From Acephala macrosclerotiorum (taxonomy: Eukaryota > Ascomycota > Leotiomycetes > Helotiales > Mollisiaceae): a DNA stretch of 64,000 nucleotides. This document shows positions 55,617-64,000 of the stretch, piece by piece. Numbering within the stretch: position 1 is the stretch's first letter; each line of letters starts with the position of its first letter. The notes below the pieces were generated by a model. It had not been told where the DNA came from. It ran no database searches and worked only from the letters and a program-made list of their open reading frames with translations. The DNA is taken from contig MU119332.1 in the NCBI GenBank assembly GCA_014904845.1, forward strand, positions 62,001-126,000, given 5' to 3'. Position numbers and translations under genes: made by a program.

Positions 55617-57656
55617 ATGACGGAATTCATTGGGTCAGTTGAGGCTGGAGCTCAGCTTTGGAAGGATGGGTGCTAACGAGGGTGATCGACAGCTCGAGGA
55701 TATCTTTGGTATCGCGGAGTGATATTAGGTATGGAGACGCGCTCGCAGAGCCTAGGAGGATTTGCGCTGACCGGTTAAAGATACGTTGGCACGCTCCACG
55801 AAATCAATTCGAACGACTCAACCGTCGCACTTGAAAATGTCACCTCGTTCGGTACAGAAGGGCGAAAGGGCAACCCAGACGAAGAGATTCCACCATCCGA
55901 TAGCGTCTACGAGTACATTGTCTTCCGCGGTAGCGATGTTAAGGATTTGAGGGTCGAAGAGCCACCAGCAGTCAAGGAGAATAAGCCCCCACAGGTGCCG
56001 AATGATCCTGCTATTCTCGGTGTAAGTGCGAATTCTGTTGTACGAGGTCGTCGAGCTGTGCGCTGTGCCAGTTACCTTTTTTATGATGAAATATTTCGGA
56101 TGTTAACTCATATTGTCTCCGAGAGCGCAAAACCGTGTGGAGATTTCCGTTGCCTTCCTTCTGATTTACAAGTTATAAATCTATGAGCTTTGAACATTTT
56201 TATTGGAAAGCTTGCTGATCATCTATACAAACAGAGTGGTTCCCGTCCTACACCTCAATCTCAAGCCCCCCAACAACAAAGACAACAAGGTCCTCAAGGT
56301 CAAGGTCAGCAGCAACAGCAAGGCCCTCCTGGCGGTCCTCCATTCGGTCAATACCCCCCTCAATTCTATCCTCCTCCAGGTGGTTTTGGTCGAGGTGGAC
56401 CCCCTGGTGGATTTCCGCCAATGCCATTTGGTGCCCCTCCTCCAGGATGGTATGCGCAACCAAATCAGGGCTTCCCTCCACCGTTTCCACCATATGGCTA
56501 TCCACAACAATACGGCGGTCCGAACCAATTCCAGCAACAACAGCAGCTCCAAAACCAACCTCCCAAGCCTTCACCAATCGGACCTGGCGCAAATAAGCAA
56601 TCAACCCCAACTCCTCCCGCTGGTCAAGCTCCTAGTCAAGCCAATGACAAGCAGCCTGAGCCCAAGAGTTTAGCCAAACCTGTGGCTGAAATGCCTGCTG
56701 CGGCTGTTACGAAGCCTCCAACTCCTCCAAATGATTCAAAGCCCACGCAGAGTGAGGTTCAAGCTGCTATTGCTCATCCGTCGACTTCTCAGGCTCCAGC
56801 TCCTACCGCGATTGCCCCCAAGGCTACTGTTTCAAGCGCGCCAAAGAACAACCGTGTGATTACTCCCGCCGTTCCTCTTGCAAACGTTGCTGTTCCGAAG
56901 ACTCCTCTTCAATCACGAACCAATGCCAGCGCTGCTGAGACCTTTGCCAAGCCCGTTGCTAAGCCTGTCGATCCTGCTGCAAGCTTAAGAGATGCAACTC
57001 AAGCTGCCACAGCCGCAGTTGCTGCTGCAATGGCTAAGCTTCCAACAGCGAACCAGACTAATGGTAATGGGGTTGATAACTTGACCAGAAAGGTGAATGA
57101 GATGCGATTCAATGATGCAGCTCGTGCTCCAAGAAATCCTCGTGGTGCTGGATTTGCTCCCAGAGGAGAAGGCCGTGGACCAAGAGGTGGTGTACGTAAC
57201 CAGACTCACAAGGTCGAGGTCCCAGAAACTGATTTCGATTTTGCATCGGCAAATGCCAAATTCAACAAGCAGGATTTGGCCAAGGAGGCAACCGCTAGCT
57301 CACCTCTCGGAGAGACTGCACCAGTTACTTCACCTCGAGAGACAGAGGTTCCAATCACTGGATACAACAAGGCTACGTCCTTCTTCGACAACATCTCGTC
57401 GGAAGCAAAGGAACGTGCTGAGGGTAGCAGCACGAGACCTGGTGGACGAGAGTGGCGCGGTGAGGAGCAGAAGAAGAACGTTGAAACTTTCGGCCAAGGC
57501 AGCGTCGATAATGGATACCGTGGTGGATATCGCGGACGTGGCCGAGGTCGTGGTCGTGGAGGCTACCGTGGACGAGGTGGTTATGGCGGAAATGGCCAAC
57601 CAGGACAAGCTCGTGGAGAATATCGAGGCCGTGGGGGTGCACAAGCCGCTGTATAA
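55617..57656 (+). CDS. SCD6: Scd6/Lsm14-type mRNP protein, four exons, 571 aa
   Basis: Exons 55617-55633, 55693-55728, 55781-56021 and 56235-57656; phases agree (294 nt before exon 4). The N-terminal LSm domain is textbook: IGSRISLVSRSDIRYVGTLH, NVTSFGTEGRKGNP, YEYIVFRGSDVKDL. A Gln/Pro/Gly-rich linker follows, then the FDF block (EVPETDFDFASANAKFN, about residue 428), the FFD-type motif (YNKATSFFDNISSEAKER, about 480), the TFG motif (NVETFGQ, about 513) and C-terminal RGG repeats. It represses translation and promotes decapping in P-bodies, binding Dhh1/DDX6 through FDF and eIF4G through RGG. The first exon is only 17 nt and the second 36 nt. Confidence 0.96.
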
Positions 57657-58888
57657 TCCTCCACATATTGCATTCGAACTCCACGACGAAACGGCTTTTC
57701 CTTGCCTGTATCAAAAGCTTCATTCAACGAATCTGCTATTTCGGTTCTTGTGGGTCAAAAGCAGCATCCGGGTTTACGACAACCTTTCTTTGTGGGAGAG
57801 CGCATGAGCAACAGAAAATGGGGTGGATAGTGGAACATTATGTGTTTGAGTTTACTTTTCCTTTTCTTTCCTGCGACTGTATCACCAAAGATTCACGGCG
57901 TCGAACGAAACGAGAAATTACGAATATGACCAGACAATTTCTTGGCTGGAAGCGAATCAGCGATTCCTTCATATGAAATGGACTGGGATAAAATATGCGG
58001 GGTTCTCTTTTTGCTTGGTCTCTGCGGAGGCTCGATGATGGAGTTGGGTGATCAAGTGTGGGGAGATGGCAGGTTATTTATCTGCCATGCTTTTACTGGT
58101 CTGCTCTGGTCGGCACACCCCTTACGGATGGCTGACGAGATGATATGCATGGATGAAACAAAATGAACGAATACAGGATGGAGCTGATGGGGATGGGTTT
58201 GGAGTGTTGGAGGAGTGCTAGATACTGTAGCGCTCATCTGAATGGCAAAGCCTTCAAACCATTTCCTGCTGCAAAATTCTCGGAACGCATGTGTATCTTG
58301 ATGCCTGCTCTCTTAAGTTCCCTAGCTTTCTTAGCAAGATCTCGAGGAACGTTGAAATTCTCTCATAATCAATGCTTCAGCATCAAGTGGCCTTTATGTT
58401 TATGGCTAAAACTCATGCCTTCGATCCATTTTACATCGTCAAGCTCGTGTTGCCAGCCATTTTTTCCTGAATGGTTGCCCAAGCATCCCCCAAACAACTT
58501 TCTATCTCCCCTTGAAGATCTCGTTTACTGCGCCCTTAAGATGCTTCACCGCAAAGATTACATAATGTGACATCTCCAAAATTGCCCGCCCAATCACATT
58601 CGCCCGGAGATTGATCGAGTCACGATTTCATAAGAGTGGAATAAATACGATGGCGCGTCCTTGCTTCACTTTCTACCTAAACTTTTCCTAAGGGAGAACG
58701 TTCAAACGGACGAATAAGGTACCGAGGATTATTTCACGTTAAGTCATAAGAGTGAATACGAGCCAAGATTCTTATATCTTCTTTCACAAACCCAACCAAC
58801 CCAATTTTCGGCCCTCGTTCCAAGATCTCAACTCTTCTCGATTATTCTCCCACTTCAATTGGTTCATTAAGCCCCGACCGAATTCATA
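57657..58888. other. 3' region of SCD6 and promoter of the GNAT gene
   Basis: Several short frames on both strands, none with a domain. Nothing else seen. Confidence 0.4.
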
Positions 58889-59635
58889 ATGCCTCTCGAA
58901 CTGAGCGTAGCGACGGAAGACGACATCCCCCAAATCATCCGCTTCCAATACGCCGCCTTCCACTCCATCAACCCCATGCACCGACTCATCTATCCCTCAC
59001 CTCTCCCCGTCCCGGACTCAATAATCCGTTCGACAATTGACCGAACACTCAAAGCTTGGAGAGAAGACCAGAAGCATATCACGTGGGCTATAGTCAAAGA
59101 TACGGATACAAAAGTTAAGGATGTGTTTGGCGATGGGGAGGTGAAGGAGAGGGTTGTTGCAGCTGCCAAGTGGATTATCTGGCCTCCTGGCGAAGCGTTG
59201 AAAGAGGGAGAGAAGAGATGGCCTGATAAGATCGATGCTTCTTGGGTTAAGCCATCCGAGGATCCTGAAAAGCCGAATTTAGGTAATGGAGCAGCAGATG
59301 ATAAAGAGTATGTTGAATGGGTGATGGAAGAATTCTTTTCTAGGAGGAGAGAGAGGATTGTGGGTTCGGCGGTACTGTTGGATGTTTGCTGTACGGATCC
59401 GGAGTATCATCGTAGGGGGGCGGGGAAGATGTTGGTTCAGTGGGGGACGGGGAGGGCGGATGAGTTGGGGGTTAAGGCTTTTGTGGAGGCTAGTCTGGAG
59501 GGGAGGAGGTTGTATGAAAGCTGTGGGTTTGTGATGGTTGAGGATGTTGTGCTTAAGGGTGGAGAGGTGAGGAAGAAGTGGGAGGGGTATGAGGATGCGG
59601 ATTGGGGGTTTATGGTTAGGGAGGTGAAGAAGTGA
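58889..59635 (+). CDS. GNAT-family N-acetyltransferase (248 aa)
   Basis: Single exon with an ATG at 58889 (MPLELSVATEDDIPQI). The GNAT fold is evident: beta-1/alpha-1 IIRFQYAAFHSINPM, the strand VVAAAKWIIWPPG, then VLLDVCCTDPEYHRRGAGKML, where RRGAG is the acetyl-CoA pyrophosphate loop (Q/RxxGxG/A), and YESCGFVMVED near the end. The pattern is that of the widespread fungal group annotated only as acetyltransferases, with an insert rich in Lys and Glu between strands. The acceptor substrate is unknown. No targeting signal. It converges on SelO, with only 105 bp between stop codons. Confidence 0.9.
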   Translation: MPLELSVATEDDIPQIIRFQYAAFHSINPMHRLIYPSPLPVPDSIIRSTIDRTLKAWREDQKHITWAIVKDTDTKVKDVFGDGEVKERVVAAAKWIIWPPGEALKEGEKRWPDKIDASWVKPSEDPEKPNLGNGAADDKEYVEWVMEEFFSRRRERIVGSAVLLDVCCTDPEYHRRGAGKMLVQWGTGRADELGVKAFVEASLEGRRLYESCGFVMVEDVVLKGGEVRKKWEGYEDADWGFMVREVKK

Positions 59636-59740
59636 GAGAGGGTGGGGTTTAGATGATAGACTTTTCGAAAAGATGACGGATGATTGGATTGTGACCAAGT
59701 TAGGTTCTTTGATAGACATTATCATTGCATCATACATAAT

Positions 59741-61672
59741 CTATGAACTACACGAGCACTGCATTGCTCGACCAAACTTCGGAACATCACCACAGAATCT
59801 CTCCTCTTCTATCTCATCCCATCCCCAGCTCTCCTCGAAAGGATTGAGTGCCATATGCATGACTCTGTCTAGGATCTCCCTCTCACCGCCCTTCTCAACT
59901 CTCCTAATAAGTTCGTCCAAGATCCATGATTTTGGAATGAATTTCGGATTAACTTTTTTCATCTCAACTTGTCTCGTGTCATCTTCGCCTGTTGGTCCCC
60001 AATCCTCATAAACTCTTGTACTCCACTTCTCGAGCCAGTTGCCAAGTCTCTTCCTTGCTGACTCTTCGTCATTACCGAGCCCAGTGATGCCTTCCTTGTG
60101 GAAAAAGACACCAGCTGCAGACTTTCTCTGCCCTTCTGTCTCCAGATCGCCGACTTTCAAATTGCTCAATTTCCGGAAGAATTGGTTGAAGTCTAGTTCA
60201 AGGGCTTCCATTGTGTCTAAACACTCACTGAAGAGAGCCTCAAAATCAGATTCCTTGTGCGTCTTCAGACCCAGTCGTGCAGTCATCAGGCGCTTGTACT
60301 CTTCCAAGAAGACAGCTTTGTATTCTTCTCCAGCTCGAGTGATAAGAGCTTCAGCGCGAGCGACGAGATCATCGGCGTCTTCTTGTCGGATTCCCTTCTC
60401 GATAAATTCTGCATTGTCGATGTTGGCTCCAACGCCAATGAGCTCTCCTAAAGACTCTCCTAGTCGGACGAGGTTCCACCAGATGATGGTTGGTTGGTTG
60501 CGGTAGGAATATCGCAGCATGTGGTCATCGTGGTTAGGTGTATAGTTGGGGTCGAAGTTGTCGAGGAAAGCGAACGGTCCGAAATCGATGGAGAGACCGA
60601 AGATAGAGGTGTTGTCCGTGTTCAACACACCGTTTGTGAAGGCGTATGCTTGCCAGGCTGCCACTGTCTTCGCGTTCCGACGTACGATCTCTCGGTATAG
60701 TCGTGTGATACGGTTCTCTTCTAGGCCAGCCGGTCCTTGAATCTCGTCTTTGCCCACGCCAGTTCCTAATGCTCGTCCATCATGTCCATTTTCGGAAGGA
60801 TTCCTTTCAGGTAATGACTCCCATCCATCAAAGACATTTTCTACGATATATGTTGAGAGCTGCCTGATCATATCCCGTTCACCTCTTGCTCTCAGAATAT
60901 CGAATGTCCCTATCCGCAACCAAGATTGAGCAAACCTCGCAACAATAGCTCCAGGCTCCAAAGTTTCTCTCCGAACCTTCGAATGCGGCAACAGCGTCAA
61001 TGACAACGCCCTCGTTGTCGGTATCCTTAACGCATTCAGCGCTTCTGAAACCACAAACTCCCTAACACTCGACCTCAACACCGCCTTCCCATCTGCAAAC
61101 CTCGAATAAGGCGTAATGCCCGCCCCTTTCAATTGCAGCTCGTATCTGGTCTTCGTACTCGGATTCGTCGTCTCGAATAGGGATATAGCCCTCCCGTCAC
61201 CCAATTGACCAGCCCAAGACCCAAATTGCCACCCGCCGTAACATTGTGCCCAGGGGTATCCGCCTTCTCCTTTCTCTGCGTCCCAGCCATATAGTTTGTT
61301 GCCTGCAACTAGCTGCTTGAATTCCTCTGTCTTTTCTTCTCCTGACTTGATGCCTAGATCTCGCAGACTGGCTGGACTGATGCATAGTAATTCTGGTTCT
61401 TTTGCTTCTTCAGGTCGTACGTATGTGAATAGAGCTCCTTTGACCTGCCGAGGTTCGATGTCTTCTCTAGGAGTCTTGTGCGAGGAAGCTGGTGTGGGGA
61501 ATTTCGGGTCTGGAGGGAGAGAGGAGGTGAAGGCCCATGATTTAGGGAGATCTGCCAATGTAGCTCCTGGGAAGGAGGTGCCATTTGAGGCTTTGCCGTT
61601 GGATAGGTGAGCTGCCATTTGAGCGAGTCGCATGCGGGGTAGCTGTGGTCGTGAAAGAAGTTTGGAAAGCAT
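59741..61672 (-). CDS. SelO-type protein adenylyltransferase, mitochondrial (643 aa)
   Basis: The frame is open to 61732, but only a TTG is found there; ATG 61672 (MLSKLLSRPQLPRMRLAQ) gives a good mitochondrial presequence. The pseudokinase landmarks are LQLKGAGITPYSRF, GKAVLRSSVREFVVSEALN, PTTRALSLTLLPHS and NTDNTSIFGLSIDFGPFAF. The C-terminus is CSCSS. SelO proteins bind ATP upside down and transfer AMP to Ser/Thr/Tyr of target proteins in redox stress. In animals the third-last residue is selenocysteine; here it is Cys, so the redox position is kept without selenium. Length matches the family. It is divergent from the aldo-keto reductase (290 bp). Confidence 0.95.
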   Translation of the reverse strand: MLSKLLSRPQLPRMRLAQMAAHLSNGKASNGTSFPGATLADLPKSWAFTSSLPPDPKFPTPASSHKTPREDIEPRQVKGALFTYVRPEEAKEPELLCISPASLRDLGIKSGEEKTEEFKQLVAGNKLYGWDAEKGEGGYPWAQCYGGWQFGSWAGQLGDGRAISLFETTNPSTKTRYELQLKGAGITPYSRFADGKAVLRSSVREFVVSEALNALRIPTTRALSLTLLPHSKVRRETLEPGAIVARFAQSWLRIGTFDILRARGERDMIRQLSTYIVENVFDGWESLPERNPSENGHDGRALGTGVGKDEIQGPAGLEENRITRLYREIVRRNAKTVAAWQAYAFTNGVLNTDNTSIFGLSIDFGPFAFLDNFDPNYTPNHDDHMLRYSYRNQPTIIWWNLVRLGESLGELIGVGANIDNAEFIEKGIRQEDADDLVARAEALITRAGEEYKAVFLEEYKRLMTARLGLKTHKESDFEALFSECLDTMEALELDFNQFFRKLSNLKVGDLETEGQRKSAAGVFFHKEGITGLGNDEESARKRLGNWLEKWSTRVYEDWGPTGEDDTRQVEMKKVNPKFIPKSWILDELIRRVEKGGEREILDRVMHMALNPFEESWGWDEIEEERFCGDVPKFGRAMQCSCSS

Positions 61673-61962
61673 ATACAAAGACGATTGAAAGGTATCTCTA
61701 TGATGAGAAGAGATGGGTATCGCAAATACCAAGGAATTGGGAAGAAATAGGAAACAAATCTATGTTGTGAGAGGTCGGGAATAATTTGTGGCGCTGACTG
61801 ACGTTGATGGTCTCGAAGCTTCAAGTGGCAAATCCGTCCATCTGCCGGGCGGTGACCCGAATGATGTGAAAGCTGCCCCCACGTTCATCATCAGTACCAG
61901 CTACGTTTAGGATTAATTGTGAGACCTCATACCATTCAAATACATCCATCTTCCTCTTTTTC

Positions 61963-63122
61963 ATGACTCTTCTATTGAGGACTTTTCGGCCAACAAATTT
62001 GCGTACTTTGATGCCTCTTTCTGCAACTCCGAAACGTCTATATCAAAAGTCTACCCCACTTTCCATGAACTCAACCACAGCTGCGTATCAAGCCTCACAT
62101 TCAGCGGACGGTAACGCAGGTGCGCCTCCTAAACAAATGGGTTCAATTCCGAATTTAAAGTTGAACGATGAGAACGAGATCCCTTTTGTAAGTAGCAAAT
62201 TTCTCAATCATTGCTAGCTAGCTTCTAACTTCTCTAGCTCGGTTATGGTCTCGGTACTGCTAGGTACAAGCCAGATCCCAATGGACCAGAGGATCCAGAG
62301 CTTGTAAAGACTGTTGTGATGGCCATCAAAGCTGGGTACTACCATCTCGATGGTGCTGAAGGTCCATCTCTCCCTTCCATTCAACTTTATGCATAGTCCT
62401 GACATATCCCAGTGTATGGCAACGAGAAAGAGCTTGGAACAGCTATTAAAGAGTCTGGCGTCCCTCGCGAGAAACTCTACGTAACCACCAAAATCTCTGG
62501 AACCAAAGTTCAAAACACCCAAGAAGCATTCGAACTTTCGCTCAAAAAGCTTGGCCTCGACTACGTTGACCAGTACCTGATCCACGCTCCTTACTTCGCT
62601 AACGGTTCCGAGGCCGACTTGCAAGCTAAATGGGCAGATCTCGAAGCTATCCATGCTTCAGGAAAGGCAAAGAGCATCGGAGTTTCGAACTTCTTGAAAC
62701 CACACTTGGAAGCTATCTTGAAAACCGCCAAGATCATCCCCGCAATCAACCAAATTGAATACCACCCCTACCTTCAACACGGAGACCTTGTCGACTTCCA
62801 TCGCAAGCACGGAATCGCTACCTCCGCTTATGGGCCTCTGACAGCCATTATCCGAGCTGCTCCAGGACCACTGGATGGTACTTACGATGAACTAGCTAGG
62901 AAGTATGGAGTTACTCCCAACGAGATCGCATTGCGATGGGTGATTGATCAAGGGGTTGTGGCTTTGACTACTAGTGGCAGCGAGCAGAGGCTAAAGCAGT
63001 ATCAGAAGATTGCGCTGTTTAAGTTGACGCCCAAGGAGGTTGAGACTATTTCGGAGGTGGGGAAGAAGAAGAATTTTAGGGGGTTTTGGAAAGATAAGTT
63101 TGCTCCGGATGATTGGTCTTGA
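61963..63122 (+). CDS. Aldo-keto reductase, three exons, 352 aa
   Basis: Exons 61963-62187, 62238-62361 and 62413-63122 total 1059 nt, in phase; introns of 50 and 51 nt. The N-terminal 45 residues are Arg/Leu/Thr-rich ([17 protein letters not shown]) and could direct it to mitochondria; an internal Met (MNSTTAAY) would give a cytosolic form. Catalytic residues are in place: Asp in YYHLDGAE, Tyr in VYGNE, Lys in VTTKIS and His in LIHAPY. The NADPH-site parts [15 protein letters not shown] and ITPNE-like [10 protein letters not shown] follow. It reduces an aldehyde or ketone with NADPH; the substrate cannot be told. C-terminal [15 protein letters not shown] resembles fungal xylose-reductase-like members. 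Confidence 0.93.
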
Positions 63123-63910
63123 TCCGGCTGAGTCGTCAGGCGAGCTACGGCCGTGAAGTATTTTCTGAATAAATCGCAGAGAATATATCAGCTTGAGAGT
63201 TCCATGTCCAGACATACATTTTCTTCCTCCTCTATTTCGCCCGCTCTCGCTTAGCAGTCCTCATCACCCCTTTCCCCTCCTTTCAAAAGACAGAACCCCA
63301 AACCCAAAAGATCCCTAGAAAGACCCAATAAATAACCACCACCCAGCCTGTAGGACGGGAGCAAGATGAGTAACTTAGTACAAGCGCCTATGCATTTGTT
63401 ATCCTTAGCGACGTGTGGTCCGCTGAGGGAGCTACCGCTTTTCTAGCCTAACAGTTATCATACGCATTTGATCTCGTCTGGAGCTGGATGTATGCTTCTT
63501 GTATCCTTTTTTACCTATGTTAATCTACAAATTATTGGAGTTAGGAAGGGGTTGTTTGAATCTTTATGAGGTGTTGGAAGAGGGAAGGGGGAAAAGGGGG
63601 AAGGGTTCGGGTCTCGCTTGGGGTAGCGAGGGTGAATTCAGGTTCACTTAGGCATGGAGATAATGTAATAATGGAGGTACAGGAAGATAATTTTAGTACG
63701 AAAAGTTTATCGTTGCTTTTGAGGTAGTCCTACATCCAAGACGAAAACATGAAAACCTAAAGGCTTAGGTCATCCAATACTAATCAGTGCCATCCAATCA
63801 ACCTGGCGCTCTGATCCTATTGAGTCGTCCTCCAAATCGAAATCCAAATCGAAGTCATATCATCGTATGAATGCGATGCCCGCTCAAGCTTCTCCATCAT
63901 CCTTCTCAGG
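63123..63910. other. 3' region, no gene seen
   Basis: Purine-rich tracts (about 63560-63640) and short frames only. Confidence 0.4.
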
Positions 63911-64000
63911 CTACTGCTGGTATTTTGCGTCCCAGTAGCTAATGGTGCTGGCCTCCGAATCATCATCCTTCATCTGCATTCTACCGCCCCAATTATCCCA
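63911..64000 (-). CDS. Last 29 codons of a gene leaving the window
   Basis: The minus-strand frame is open from the window edge and ends in TAG at 63911. It reads WDNWGGRMQMKDDDSEAST then ISYWDAKYQQ. Acidic, Trp-containing C-termini like this look like coding sequence, but too little is visible to name the protein. Confidence 0.4.
   Translation of the reverse strand, partial: WDNWGGRMQMKDDDSEASTISYWDAKYQQ

Noticed and set aside
1..64000. CRISPR arrays, bacterial operons, rRNA or clear tRNA genes
   Set aside because: None seen; the sequence is eukaryotic nuclear DNA.

Overview
This is nuclear DNA of a filamentous ascomycete (Pezizomycotina; a leotiomycete-type fungus is my guess, not proven). 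The genes have short GT-AG introns, mostly 47-70 nt with CTGAC/CTAAC-type branch sites. HET and NACHT-WD40 genes are present, there are very AT-rich islands that look like products of repeat-induced point mutation (RIP), and the core genes (complex I 75-78 kDa subunit, ERD2, RNase III, MRP-S33, Scd6, PUF, SelO) all read as eukaryotic. Many coding starts below come from exon-by-exon reconstruction, with splice phase and total length checked by hand.

Layout. (1) 0-26 kb is accessory DNA: an amidoligase-family gene, a zinc-finger gene, a Nudix hydrolase, a four-exon HET-domain gene, two AT-rich islands around 8.6-9.25 and 11.64-11.94 kb, an unknown two-exon gene, a frameshifted cytochrome P450, a secreted NMT1/THI5-like binding protein, a broken fructosamine-kinase-like gene, and a 1578-residue NOD-like receptor (hydrolase-NACHT-WD40) followed by a solo LTR and RIP-type debris. 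(2) 26-33.3 kb is mostly housekeeping: a small membrane ORF, a Ubl-WLM protease, ERD2 (divergent from it) and the complex I 75-78 kDa subunit. (3) 34.3-41.2 kb is an island of five RNase H-like genes or fragments in both orientations. They range from an intact 253-residue gene to a copy hit by a solo LTR, a copy carrying four in-frame stops and a truncated remnant. (4) 42.4-64 kb is gene-dense core sequence: a low-complexity unknown, a GFA/CENP-V-like protein, a tail-anchored acyl-CoA-binding protein, RNase III divergent from MRP-S33, a Pumilio protein, a Pex39-like protein divergent from Scd6, a GNAT enzyme, SelO divergent from an aldo-keto reductase, and the last codons of a gene leaving the window.

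The most unusual observations are the RNase H-like cluster and its graded decay; two short solo LTRs with perfect 5-bp target duplications, one of them splitting the N-terminal coding sequence of an RNase H-like gene; and two introns of the RNase III gene that resemble each other and carry the same hairpin, as introner-like elements do. The P450, zinc-finger and RNase H-like frame breaks could be real decay or assembly error.
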